64,000 nucleotides of DNA from Bradyrhizobium sp. CCBAU 53338 (GCF_015291665.1 NZ_CP030048.1:1674001-1738000); one strand, 5' to 3'. Counted from the first letter of the stretch, positions 34,938-42,720 are shown. Notes: generated from the letters alone by a model not told the origin. Numbers and translations: made by a program.

Positions 34938-35306
34938 ATGGTTGAACGTTCCGACCGTCCCGAAGGTGCTCGGCAATCCGGCTTTGCCGGTGTCACGCGC
35001 AAGATTCTCGAACGTCTTCCATTGCCCGGCAACCAGGAGCTCATGGTCGTCGAGGTCACCTATCCGCCCGGCGGTGTCGCTCCGTTGCATCGGCATCCCG
35101 TCGCGGGCGCGATCTACATCGTCGAAGGCGTTGCCGAGTCGGCCTATGGCAGCGACGAGCCGCGGCAATATCGCGCGGGCGAGACGTTGCAGGATCGGGC
35201 TGATCTCCCGCACACGCACTTTCGCAATTGCGACCCGGATCGCCCGCTCCGCTTTCTGACCATCTACGTCCTCGAACCCGGGCGCTCCTACACGCTGGAG
35301 CCGTGA
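34938..35306 (+). CDS. Cupin domain protein
   Basis: 122 residues. The single cupin barrel shows motif 1 (PPGGVAPLHRHPVAGAIYIVEG, metal-binding His pair) and motif 2 (RADLPHTHFRNCDPDRPLRFL). No signal peptide is evident. It may be an enzyme or a small-molecule sensor; similar small cupins often detoxify or bind organic ligands. The neighbours give no clear hint. Confidence 0.85.
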   Translation: MVERSDRPEGARQSGFAGVTRKILERLPLPGNQELMVVEVTYPPGGVAPLHRHPVAGAIYIVEGVAESAYGSDEPRQYRAGETLQDRADLPHTHFRNCDPDRPLRFLTIYVLEPGRSYTLEP

Positions 35307-35438
35307 GCCGTCGCCCGTTGCCGGCGGAACCGACAGGTTTCATGCGCGCCATCGCGAGAAAGCCAAAAACGCGTGTTGCACTCCGCGCGCACCGGAACAT
35401 TCACGTCGCGTCGGATCGCCGGCCGGCCAAAGGCAAGC

Positions 35439-35804
35439 ATGTCGGAACCGCCGTCGATCCTGATCGTGGAGGACGAATATCCGCTTCAGGGCGTGCTCGA
35501 AAGTGCGCTGGCGGAGGCAGGCTTCGCCTCCGACATCCTCTCGTCCGGCGAGGAGGCGATGACGGTGTTCGTGGCGCGGGGAAAATATCACAAGGCGCTC
35601 GTGACCGATGTCTATCTCGGCGGCACGCTCAACGGCTGGGATCTCGCCCGAAGAATGCGGGAGAAGGATCCGGACCTTCCGGTCGTGTACATCACCGGCG
35701 GCGCCGGCGCGGCATTGTGGAGGTCGGAGGGCGTGCCCAACAGTGTCCTCCTCGAAAAGCCGTTCCATCCCGAACGGCTGGTTGCGGCGCTCATGAAGCT
35801 GTGA
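35439..35804 (+). CDS. Single-domain response regulator receiver protein
   Basis: 121 residues from the ATG at 35439 (MSEPPSILIVEDEYPL). The receiver fold is complete: acidic pair in VEDEY, phospho-acceptor Asp in LVTDVYLGG, Thr in VVYITGG and Lys in LLEKPF. There is no output domain, so it probably passes on phosphate or acts by binding a partner. No histidine kinase is encoded nearby. A possible 27-residue membrane peptide overlaps its stop codon. Confidence 0.88.
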   Translation: MSEPPSILIVEDEYPLQGVLESALAEAGFASDILSSGEEAMTVFVARGKYHKALVTDVYLGGTLNGWDLARRMREKDPDLPVVYITGGAGAALWRSEGVPNSVLLEKPFHPERLVAALMKL

Positions 35805-35884
35805 GCTGCCGCCATGTCGTCGACTATCTCTTCCGGCTTGCGTTCGGCGCCGCGTTCCTGCTGCTGGTGACACGACGGACGTGA
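35801..35884 (+). CDS. Possible 27-residue membrane peptide
   Basis: A GTG at 35801 overlaps the TGA of the receiver gene (GTGA) and opens a frame of 27 residues with one hydrophobic stretch (LFRLAFGAAFLLLV) flanked by basic residues at the end (TRRT). The arrangement suits translational coupling and a tiny inner-membrane peptide, but the ribosome site is weak and such a short frame can arise by chance. Confidence 0.3.
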   Translation: MSCRHVVDYLFRLAFGAAFLLLVTRRT

Positions 35885-35993
35885 GCGGACCCTGTTTCGG
35901 CGGCTCCAGGCCGATATCGACGATCGCCTCCAAGCTCGCGCGGAACGGGCCGCGTCGATCTCGGCCATGGCGAACACGCGCCGGATTTCGTCC

Positions 35994-36158
35994 TCAGGAT
36001 TGCGGCTCGTCGCTCGCGAGAGCGCGAAGGTCGTCGAGAAGCGCGGCCTCTATTTCGCGGATATGCGCCGCCGTCGGCCCGGTCGGGAACTCCTTGGCGA
36101 GCTGGCGGCAGCGCTCGAGACGCTCTTCCAATATCCGCTTGTCCCGGTCCTGGTTCAT
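35994..36158 (-). CDS. Small charged hypothetical protein
   Basis: 54 residues (start MNQDRDKRILEERLERCR, end SDEPQS), missed by longer ORF cut-offs. It is helical, with many Asp, Glu and Arg residues, and has no hydrophobic segment. It lies 36 bp downstream of the stop of the HGNS-repeat regulator on the same strand and could be cotranscribed with it. No family is recognised. Confidence 0.5.
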   Translation of the reverse strand: MNQDRDKRILEERLERCRQLAKEFPTGPTAAHIREIEAALLDDLRALASDEPQS

Positions 36159-36194
36159 GGCTCGAGCATATTCAGTCGATGAGAATGCAACACG

Positions 36195-39100
36195 TCAAAG
36201 CAGGTAGTCATGGGAAGCAGGTACGACCGCATGATGCGAACCGCCATTGCCGTGGCTCGCGGCATGCTCGTCCGGCGCAATGGCGGTCGCCTGGACGATC
36301 ATATCGAGGTCCTTTTGCTGGCCGGGCGGAACGTGCGAATCGAGCAGGTTGTCGAGCTGTTGAGGTTCAACGACCGCGGCGGCGGGTGCCGTCGCCAAAT
36401 TATCGAAGCGGAACACCAGTTCCGGATCTGCTCCGCTGGCCGCGGACGCAGCTTGAGCCGGCTGTGCGGCGTCGACCGCGCCGGTTGCGTCGCTCGGTAC
36501 GACGATCTCGGCTGTATCAGGCGGGCTTGCAGGAGCCGACTGTGCATCGTGACCGGAGTTGCCGTGTTCGGTCGGGTCTGTCGTCGTCACTGCCGCTGAC
36601 GCATCCGCGATGTCCGCAGCCGGATCGTGATGCCCGTTGCCATTGCCGCCGCTATTGCCCGGCGTGGGGTCGGCTTCAGCCGACGCCGTGGCCGCCGCCT
36701 TTGCAGGCCCTGGCTCCGACGCGTGCTGTGAGTTGCCGGGGCCCGCGCTGTCGGCCGTTGCGACGTCCGGATCGACGCTCTGAGTTGCATCTGGTGTGCT
36801 TGCAGAGGCTACCTCTGCATCGTGGCCCGAGTTGCCGTGTTCGGTCGGGTCTGTCGTCGTCACGGCCGCTGACGCACCCGCGACGTCCGCAGCCGGATCG
36901 TGATGCCCGTTGCCATTGCCGCCGCTATTGCCCGGCGTGGGGTCGGCTTCAGCCGACGCCGTGGCCGCCTTTGCAGGCCCCGGCTCCGACGCGTGCTGTG
37001 AATTGCCGGGGCCGGCGCTGTCGGCCGTTGCGACGTCCGGATCGACGCTCTGAATTGCATCTGGTGAGCTTGCAGAGGCTGACTCTGCATCGTGGCCCGA
37101 GTTGCCGTGTTCGGTCGGGTCTGTCGTCGTCACGGCCGCTGACGCATCCGCGATGTCCGCAGCCGGATCGTGATGCCCGTTGCCATTGCCGCCGCTATTG
37201 CCCGGTGCGGGGTCGGCTTCAGCCGACGCCGTGGCCGCCGCCTTTGCAGGTCCCGGCTCCGACGCGTGCTGTGAGTTGCCGGGGCCCGCGCCGTCGGTCG
37301 TTGCGACGTCCTGCCCGACACCGTCGGCTGCTTTCGACGCGTTTGCGGAGGCTGGGTGATCGGAGTTGCCTTGTTCCTTGTCGTGTGCTTCTGCCGCCTG
37401 GGCTGAGCCTTGCTCCGAAGCGTTCTGCGAGTTGCCGTGGCTCGCACTGTCGGCCGTTACGACGCCCGGTTCGACACTGTCGGCCGCGTCCGTCGCGTTT
37501 GCGGAGCCTGAGTGATCGGAATTGCCGTGTTCCTTGTCGTGTGCTTCTGCCGCCTGGGCTGAGCCTTGCGCCGAAGCGTTCTGCGAGTTGCCGTGGCTCG
37601 CGCTGTCGGCCGTTGCGGCATCGGGTTCGGCGCTGTCGGCCGCGTCCGTAGCGTTTACGGAGGCTGAGTGGTCGGAGTTGCCATGCTCCTTTTCGTGTGC
37701 CTGCTGCGAGTTGCCGTGGCTCGCGCTGTCGGCCGTTGCGGCGTCGGGCTCGGCACTGACGGCTGCGTCCGCGACGCTTGCGGAGGCCGAGTGGTCGGAA
37801 TTGCCGTGCTCCTTGTCGTGTGCCTGCTGCGAGTTGCCGTGGCTCGCGTTGTCGGCTGTTGCGGCATCGGCGGTACTGACGGCTGCGTCCGCGACGCTTG
37901 CGGAGGCCGAGTGGTCGGAGTTGCCGTGCTCCTTCTCGTGTGCCTGCTGCGAGTTGCCGTGGCTCGCGCTGTCGGACGTTGCGACGTCCTGCTCGACACT
38001 GTCGGTTGCGTTGGCAGAGTTTGAGTGTCCGGAATTGCCGTGCTCGTTGTCGTGTTCTTCTGAAGCCGCGGCGCGATGCTCGCCGCTGCTGCCCGGTGCG
38101 GAGTCGGCTTCAGTCGCCCCTGTGGCCGTCACCACGCTCGTTTGGACGATCTCGCTCTGGGCCGTCGACGAGACACTCGTGTTCGCATTGGTCGGCTCAC
38201 TCTTCGATGCGGGATTTTCATTTGCCGCAACCGTCACCCGATGAGCATGCACGACTGATGATGGGGGAGCAGACGCGGCAGGCGGGCCATCGCTCTCCTC
38301 CGTTGCATCCGCCGGATCGCCGGTGAAACTGACTGACCTCGCCGAGTTCCCTGAGCCGTCTCCGATCTGCCGGAACAGGAACCTTGAACCGTCGTCGGCC
38401 AGAATGCTCCAGGCGCCTGAAGTCCCGAATGCGCCGTCGCTCGATCCGGCGGTGCCCTGGACATTGTCGGTGCTCAGCGCAGTCTCTTCGGTTGCGATCG
38501 CCGATGGCAACGCTTGTTCGAGCTGCTCCAGTGTGACCGCGATGGAAGCGGCTTCCGGCTGAGCGACGAAATCCGACTCCGCAACGGAAACGATCCCCTG
38601 CAGATGGACTTCCACCAGGCCGCGATCGCCGATATCGAGGCTATGATCGGTCGAATTTACATAGACGATCGTTTCGTTGCTTGCGGCGTCGTAGATCCAG
38701 GCAAGGGTGTGTGGCGGTATCGACTTGCTTGCTGCCGTCATATGCAGCCAGGCGAGCGCTCCGAAAGCCTCGAGACTGATCCTGCTCGATCCGGATGCGA
38801 AATCGAAGGCGGAGGCGGACGAGGTCGAACTGGAATCGCTCGGGGGAGGCTGAACGGCGTTTTCACCAACGTGGCCCTCGATCATTTGATCGCGGCCATA
38901 TGCTTCAGCGCCGGCATCGTGACCAAGGTCCGTTGAGCCAACGGGTTGGAGGTTGTCCCCCACGGCGCCATCGCCGGTTTGGCCCCGAGGTTCTCCAGCG
39001 GCGCTTTCGTGCCCGGTGGTCACACCAGCGGAAGGCTGGTGGGACTCAGGGAAAGCCGGGGCCGGGTCGTCGACATGATGAGAGCCCGCGTCGGTGATCG

Positions 39101-40364
39101 CGGCCAGTTTTGTCGTCGCATTTTCTCCAGCCGGACCCAGGAAACCGTCGATGGACCCTTTGCCCGCCTCGTGCGCCTGTGCGGCAAGATGCGGGTCGTT
39201 CAGCGCGTAGATCAACGCGCCGGTGAGAGCGGCGAAGGTGCCATACCCTCCTTGAAACGACATCGGATTGGAGGGAGGGGGTGGGAGTTGATGGTCCGGG
39301 GGCAGGTCACCAAGCTGCGCGTCGCTGGCACCTCTCGGCAAAAGCGCAGGAAGACTGGGCGTGCTCGATCCTACGGGACCGTGGTCATTCCACGGTTTGG
39401 GGCCTCCAACCTGCTCGGCCGCGCGCAGCGCTTCCATCGCCGTCGCCGCGGTCGTGACTTGGCCCATCTTGGCGAGAAAGTCTCGAAGGGTAGGCGGAGG
39501 CGTCTCGCTGGATTCCCAGGCGATGCGGTGCCGGAGAATGGCCTTCTTCCAGGGCTCATACTCCGTATGCTGGCTCGCGTGGCCGATGCTGCCGTCATTC
39601 GAAAGCCTGTCGTTCGCTCCCGACGCCTTGACCGCTTCCGACGCCTTGAGTTCGTCCTCGATGGCGAACGCCAGGAAGGCCAGCGCGAGGGTGCCGAAGA
39701 CGGAGGTGCGTTGCAACAACGCGATGGTCGCGAGCACGGTCCTGTTGGTGATCTCGAGCTTCTGGAAAATATTGTGAAGGTGGACCTTGACCGTCCCCTG
39801 GGACACGTTGATCTGGCGCGCGATCTCCTTGTTCGACATGCCTTCCGACACCAGTCGGACAATTTGACGTTCCCGTTGCGTCAATTGCCCTAGCAGCTTT
39901 TCAATTTTGCCGACGTCAGCGTCCTTGCCGGCCGGCGAGAGATCGGACCGCTCCAGCGACACGCCGCGCTTCGCCATCAGCCTCAGCGATCGCAGCATCG
40001 TCTCGGGGGAGTCGTACTTCGAGATTGCGCTGCAGGCGCCGGCAGCAATGGCTGCGGCCAGTTCGTGGTCGGTGTCGGATTCGGTAAAGAACACCAGGCG
40101 CGTGGGAAGGTTCTCGGCTTTCACGATCGCCAGGATCTCGGATACCGTCAGATCCGGCAGGGTGTCCGCAACGAGCGCGACGTCGGGTGTCAGATTCCGG
40201 ATGGCTTCGAGGCAGCTCGTCCCGTCGCTGGACGATGCGACCACGTCGAATTCCTGCTGCGCCCCCAATACCGACTTCAGTCCCTGCAGAACGATCGGTT
40301 GTCGGTCTACGATCACGAGCCGGATGCGCTGAAATATCCACTGCTTCGCAGTCACGTCTAACAT
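36195..40364 (-). CDS. LuxR-type regulator with degenerate receiver and HGNS-repeat tail
   Basis: 1389 residues from the ATG at 40364, chosen for GAGG 8 bp upstream; a first in-frame ATG at 40427 lacks a ribosome site. Residues 13-135 form a NarL/FixJ-type receiver, but the acidic pair is VDRQ instead of DD, and an ungapped alignment puts Ala66 where the phospho-acceptor Asp belongs (VALVADTLP); Thr94 and Lys116 remain. Residues 161-219 are an intact LuxR helix-turn-helix (LTQRERQIVRLVSEGMSNKE). A hydrophobic stretch follows at 220-235 (TSVFGTLALAFLAFAI). Next comes a Pro-rich linker, then a beta-type segment at about 520-600 (HTLAWIYDAASNETIVYVNS). The tail at about 769-1310 is made of Asp/His/Asn/Ser-rich repeats around EHGNSxH and SHGNSQ. 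Function unknown; possibly a membrane-tethered regulator with an external sensor, or an adhesin-like fusion. Confidence 0.8.
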   Translation of the reverse strand: MLDVTAKQWIFQRIRLVIVDRQPIVLQGLKSVLGAQQEFDVVASSSDGTSCLEAIRNLTPDVALVADTLPDLTVSEILAIVKAENLPTRLVFFTESDTDHELAAAIAAGACSAISKYDSPETMLRSLRLMAKRGVSLERSDLSPAGKDADVGKIEKLLGQLTQRERQIVRLVSEGMSNKEIARQINVSQGTVKVHLHNIFQKLEITNRTVLATIALLQRTSVFGTLALAFLAFAIEDELKASEAVKASGANDRLSNDGSIGHASQHTEYEPWKKAILRHRIAWESSETPPPTLRDFLAKMGQVTTAATAMEALRAAEQVGGPKPWNDHGPVGSSTPSLPALLPRGASDAQLGDLPPDHQLPPPPSNPMSFQGGYGTFAALTGALIYALNDPHLAAQAHEAGKGSIDGFLGPAGENATTKLAAITDAGSHHVDDPAPAFPESHQPSAGVTTGHESAAGEPRGQTGDGAVGDNLQPVGSTDLGHDAGAEAYGRDQMIEGHVGENAVQPPPSDSSSTSSASAFDFASGSSRISLEAFGALAWLHMTAASKSIPPHTLAWIYDAASNETIVYVNSTDHSLDIGDRGLVEVHLQGIVSVAESDFVAQPEAASIAVTLEQLEQALPSAIATEETALSTDNVQGTAGSSDGAFGTSGAWSILADDGSRFLFRQIGDGSGNSARSVSFTGDPADATEESDGPPAASAPPSSVVHAHRVTVAANENPASKSEPTNANTSVSSTAQSEIVQTSVVTATGATEADSAPGSSGEHRAAASEEHDNEHGNSGHSNSANATDSVEQDVATSDSASHGNSQQAHEKEHGNSDHSASASVADAAVSTADAATADNASHGNSQQAHDKEHGNSDHSASASVADAAVSAEPDAATADSASHGNSQQAHEKEHGNSDHSASVNATDAADSAEPDAATADSASHGNSQNASAQGSAQAAEAHDKEHGNSDHSGSANATDAADSVEPGVVTADSASHGNSQNASEQGSAQAAEAHDKEQGNSDHPASANASKAADGVGQDVATTDGAGPGNSQHASEPGPAKAAATASAEADPAPGNSGGNGNGHHDPAADIADASAAVTTTDPTEHGNSGHDAESASASSPDAIQSVDPDVATADSAGPGNSQHASEPGPAKAATASAEADPTPGNSGGNGNGHHDPAADVAGASAAVTTTDPTEHGNSGHDAEVASASTPDATQSVDPDVATADSAGPGNSQHASEPGPAKAAATASAEADPTPGNSGGNGNGHHDPAADIADASAAVTTTDPTEHGNSGHDAQSAPASPPDTAEIVVPSDATGAVDAAQPAQAASAASGADPELVFRFDNLATAPAAAVVEPQQLDNLLDSHVPPGQQKDLDMIVQATAIAPDEHAASHGNGGSHHAVVPASHDYLL
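36540..38065 (-). repeat. Coding tandem repeats (HGNS family) in the LuxR-type gene
   Basis: Two repeat classes are visible. In 36540-37290 three near-identical units of 273 and 270 bp (anchor GAGTTGCCGTGTTCGGTCGG at 36556, 36829 and 37099) encode 90-91 residues each. In about 37290-38065 shorter units of 40-52 residues recur around ASHGNSQQAHEKEHGNSDHS. The high DNA identity of the long units points to recent duplication. The array is fully in frame in the minus-strand gene. Confidence 0.85.
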
Positions 40365-40464
40365 GGACTGTGCCTCGGCCCGGCGATCTATGTCCTTCGG
40401 CATATGGCCGGGGCCGGGTGGGGGCATTAAAATACAATTAATCGTTGGTAGAAAGAGACTTAGC

Positions 40465-40476
40465 AGGGTTAACCCT
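40465..40476. promoter_or_regulatory. Palindrome between divergent LuxR-type and NTF2-like genes
   Basis: AGGGTTAACCCT is a perfect 12-bp palindrome. It lies about 100 bp upstream of the LuxR-type start at 40364 and 39 bp upstream of the NTF2-like start at 40516. Its size and place fit an operator, possibly for the LuxR-type protein itself. Confidence 0.4.
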
Positions 40477-40515
40477 ACCTAAATCGCGCGTCTCGACGGT
40501 ATACAGGTGTGGAAT

Positions 40516-40842
40516 ATGACCTTTGACCCAATGGCCGTGGCGGTTGACTGGCTGGATGCCTACCGCGCTGGGGATATTGAATCGATTTTGGATATGTATG
40601 CCGATGACGCCGTGGTTCGCTGCGGCTTCGGCTCGGTCAAGACCATCACCGGCCGCGAGGCACTTCGCGCCGATTGGATCGATCGCCTCCGCAAGTATCC
40701 GGCAGGCACGTTGGACGATCTCAATCCCTACCACGACGGAACCATTCTCTCGTACGTCACGAGTTCCGGCGTGGTCAGCGCGCTCTTTGAGTTCGACGCC
40801 GCTGGGCGGATCAAAGAGCTGAACCTGGCTCCGACCCACTAG
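40516..40842 (+). CDS. SnoaL/NTF2-like small protein
   Basis: 108 residues from the ATG at 40516 (a GTG at 40507 is also in frame). The pattern VDWLDAYRAGDIESILDMYADDAVV, followed by a C-terminal beta sheet (VVSALFEFDAAGRIKELNLAP), is that of the SnoaL-like NTF2 fold, used by isomerases, dehydratases and binding proteins. It is divergent from the LuxR-type repeat protein and could be under its control. Confidence 0.8.
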   Translation: MTFDPMAVAVDWLDAYRAGDIESILDMYADDAVVRCGFGSVKTITGREALRADWIDRLRKYPAGTLDDLNPYHDGTILSYVTSSGVVSALFEFDAAGRIKELNLAPTH

Positions 40843-41348
40843 ACCCGCGGCGCGATCCGGGCGCCGCAACCGCGCGCTTGCTGGCCCCGGCAGCGCCAGG
40901 CGCCAACATCTGCTTCGAAATCACTCGCGGACATCGCAGGAACTTCCGGCAACGCGCGGCTTTGTCTGCCGCGCGTCTCGAAACGGGCGTGCCCGAAAGG
41001 ACCGCCGGCGAAGAGGTGCGCGACGCCCATAGCCGGCGGATCCCAAGGGCGGACGCTGCCTCGACGGTCCGGAGTGTCGCGCAAGTTTTGGCGTCGATCC
41101 ATCTGCACCGATGGAGTTGCGGACCGAAGCCGCAGCAAGCGATCGAGCATTGTCACTCGATCTCGAGGATCTGATCCGCGCGATCGAGGCTCGGAGCGTT
41201 TTGGGCTTCCTCCATCGAGGCGCTTCATAGATACCAAGCGGGCACTCTCACGATCCGACGTTCGAGGCGTCCTGCGGGCGTTCGAGAACGTTGCGTGCCC
41301 TGAGCGCGATCAACCACGGACGAGCGCGCCTATCAGGGCGCTGTCCGA
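40843..41348. other. Intergenic region without convincing gene
   Basis: About 500 bp. Several overlapping frames exist on both strands, but none has a good ribosome site and a protein-like composition over its length. The best short frame is plus strand 41111-41230 (begins MELRTEAAASDRALSLDLED, 39 residues), which may be a gene remnant. No tRNA, terminator or clear repeat was found. Confidence 0.4.
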
Positions 41349-41588
41349 TCAAATCCTGGCCTTGGCTACGTATACCCCCGCGACGCATTTGTAGCGATCG
41401 ATGTGCCAATCGTCCCCCCGGTAGATGGGATGAGCAGTCTTCCATCGCGCCAAGCTTGCTTGGCCGCCAAGCATGCAGCTCTGGAAAGTGAGCCTTGAAT
41501 CCAACGCGGAATTTGTGACGACCACCTCAGTGCAGTCCTGGGCAGAAAGATGACAAAGCACAGCAACGACGGTGACGAACATATGCAT
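41349..41588 (-). CDS. Small probable exported protein
   Basis: 79 residues. It begins MHMFVTVVAVLCHLSAQDC, a short hydrophobic start that may act as a signal peptide, followed by TEVVVTNSALDSRLTFQSCMLGGQASLARWKTAHP. The spaced Cys residues and the GQxxxxxW...HP pattern remind me of a family of small secreted proteins common in Bradyrhizobium; this is from memory and no function is known. The ribosome site is weak. Confidence 0.55.
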   Translation of the reverse strand: MHMFVTVVAVLCHLSAQDCTEVVVTNSALDSRLTFQSCMLGGQASLARWKTAHPIYRGDDWHIDRYKCVAGVYVAKARI

Positions 41589-41755
41589 AATCCAAATCTG
41601 TAGTCGGCCAGGCAGTAAATGAAGAGAACATACACTTATCGTTCAGTTGATAATGTAGGCGCGAGTCTGCTTACGGCGGCCGTGACCGTCGTTCGTCAGG
41701 ATACTCAAAGCACCAATCTCATCGATGGCAGATCAGGAGATCGATGTGCCGCAAA

Positions 41756-41770
41756 CCGCCCTGATGGCGG
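41756..41770 (-). terminator. Terminator of the 68-residue ORF
   Basis: CCGCC and GGCGG around a 5-nt loop form a short GC hairpin starting 20 bp past the stop of the minus-strand ORF at 41790. On the minus strand it is followed by TTTGCGG. It is weak but well placed. Confidence 0.4.
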
Positions 41771-41789
41771 CCTCCTTTTCTCTGGGCAA

Positions 41790-41996
41790 TCAAAAGAAGA
41801 AATCTGGAAGATGCGAAACACCGACCGGAGCTATGTGATCAACTTGGTCCAGGACGTGCTGAGGCAGCGTCACCTCGGCCAATGATGTGCCCGATGGGCC
41901 AGTTTGGACTGGTGGCAGTTCCGTTGGGAGGTGAGCCAGTGCTTGGTCCGGCGCGTGGTCAAAGACTTGAGCTGGAAGCGTTGATGGTTTTGCCAT
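41790..41996 (-). CDS. Small Pro/His/Asp-rich hypothetical protein
   Basis: 68 residues from the ATG at 41996, with a good GGAGAG ribosome site 7 nt upstream. The sequence has a loose internal periodicity: PAQVFDHAPDQALAHLP, then LPQHVLDQVDHIAP, ending VSHLPDFFF. There is no signal peptide. Two stem-loops precede it in the presumed leader (42021-42065 and 42084-42116), and a short hairpin follows it. The function is unknown; the repeated DH/HLP pattern suggests metal or protein binding. Confidence 0.5.
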   Translation of the reverse strand: MAKPSTLPAQVFDHAPDQALAHLPTELPPVQTGPSGTSLAEVTLPQHVLDQVDHIAPVGVSHLPDFFF

Positions 41997-42020
41997 TACG
42001 AAACTCTCCAAGGAGGAAGA

Positions 42021-42116
42021 CCCGCCCTCTGGAGGTTTCGTCTTTGCGGGACGTCAGAGGGCGGGCGGCAGAGATATCCGTATGCGTAGCGCCGAAGCGC
42101 CGAAAGAACGCTACGC
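42021..42116 (-). promoter_or_regulatory. Structured leader upstream of the 68-residue ORF
   Basis: Two perfect inverted repeats lie in the 5' region. CCCGCCCTCTG at 42021-42031 pairs with CAGAGGGCGGG at 42055-42065 (23-nt loop), and GCGTAGCG at 42084-42091 pairs with CGCTACGC at 42109-42116. The ribosome site lies directly downstream of the first pair. This could be a cis-acting RNA element or a small RNA; it matches no riboswitch that I recognise. Confidence 0.45.
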
Positions 42117-42134
42117 TTGTCGGGAAAAAGTAGC

Positions 42135-42177
42135 AATTACCCTTTGAAGCCCCTTGATCTCGGGCAAAAGGGTAATT
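42135..42177 (-). terminator. Hairpin, probable minus-strand terminator
   Basis: AATTACCCTTT at 42135-42145 pairs perfectly with AAAGGGTAATT at 42167-42177, with GCCC/GGGC pairing inside the loop. On the minus strand it is followed by GCTACTTTTTCCC. It lies downstream of the Tad-type gene group and upstream of the structured leader, so it may separate the two. Confidence 0.5.
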
Positions 42178-42232
42178 TGATACGGGGCGCCGGGGCTGGG
42201 CATTTGAGCACCAACATCATTTCAACCGGCAG

Positions 42233-42257
42233 GGGGCTGCTGCGAGGTAGCCCCTTT
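42233..42257 (+). terminator. Hairpin with T run, plus strand
   Basis: GGGGCT at 42233-42238 pairs with AGCCCC at 42249-42254, followed by TTTC on the plus strand. No plus-strand gene is recognised just upstream, so it may end an unannotated RNA or belong to the neighbouring bidirectional terminator. Confidence 0.3.
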
Positions 42258-42280
42258 CGATTCAACCGGTGCCGGCTGAA

Positions 42281-42309
42281 AGAGCCCGCCAGCTGAGGCG
42301 GTCTCTTTT
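42281..42309. terminator. Bidirectional terminator after the TadE gene
   Basis: GAGCCCGCC at 42282-42290 pairs with GGCGGTCTC at 42297-42305 (one mismatch) and is followed by TTTT on the plus strand and by TTTC on the minus strand. It begins 34 bp beyond the stop of the minus-strand TadE-like gene and is the likely end of that operon. Confidence 0.6.
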
Positions 42310-42342
42310 CATTGCTGTCGAACAACGCCGCGACAGCCGAAC

Positions 42343-42720
42343 TCAACTCGGAAAGCACGCCTGAGCCGTTAGCGTCACCGGCGACAGATTGAGTATTTGT
42401 GGAAATTGGAACGCGTAACTTGCGCTCACCTGGTTGCCACAGTTCGACGCCGAATAAGCGAATGTCTGCGCCGGAAGGGCGAGTCCGAAGGCTTGCTGCG
42501 CGGCGTAGCCTGTGATGGCGCCGCTGTTCGGACACAGCGATGGATTGACGGTCGCACACCGCGCGGCCATTTCAGTCCCATGTTGAAGGCCGAGTTGAGT
42601 CCAGAAAAGCAATCCAAACTCGATGATGCCAAATAGGAACAGAAAAAAAACGGGGGCGGTCAGTGCAAATTCCAGCGCCGTTGTCGCCCGATTGTCTGCC
42701 CATATCGCTGCGAGCTTCAC
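42343..42720 (-). CDS. TadE-like pseudopilin
   Basis: 125 residues. The N-terminal region NRATTALEFALTAPVFFLFLFGIIEFG is the TadE pattern: an acidic residue five positions into a hydrophobic helix, as in type IVb pseudopilins that are processed at the membrane. The rest is a short extracellular domain with four Cys residues. The start overlaps the upstream stop (ATGA). It is third in a minus-strand group of three Tad-type genes. Confidence 0.85.
   Translation of the reverse strand: MKLAAIWADNRATTALEFALTAPVFFLFLFGIIEFGLLFWTQLGLQHGTEMAARCATVNPSLCPNSGAITGYAAQQAFGLALPAQTFAYSASNCGNQVSASYAFQFPQILNLSPVTLTAQACFPS

Noticed and set aside
36179..38244. Plus-strand frames over the HGNS repeats (490 and 240 residues) and a possible CRISPR-like array
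   Set aside because: The periodic plus-strand frames simply mirror the coding repeats on the minus strand. The repeats are long, adjacent and all in frame, with no short repeat plus unique spacer structure, so this is not a CRISPR array.
41111..41230. Plus-strand frame of 39 residues in the 40843-41348 gap
   Set aside because: The composition is plausible, but there is no ribosome site and no supporting context; kept only as a possible remnant.
41619..41885. Plus-strand frame of 88 residues (MKRTYTYRSVDNVGASLL start)
   Set aside because: No good ribosome site, no homology that I recognise, and it overlaps the minus-strand ORF at 41790-41996, which has a better start signal.
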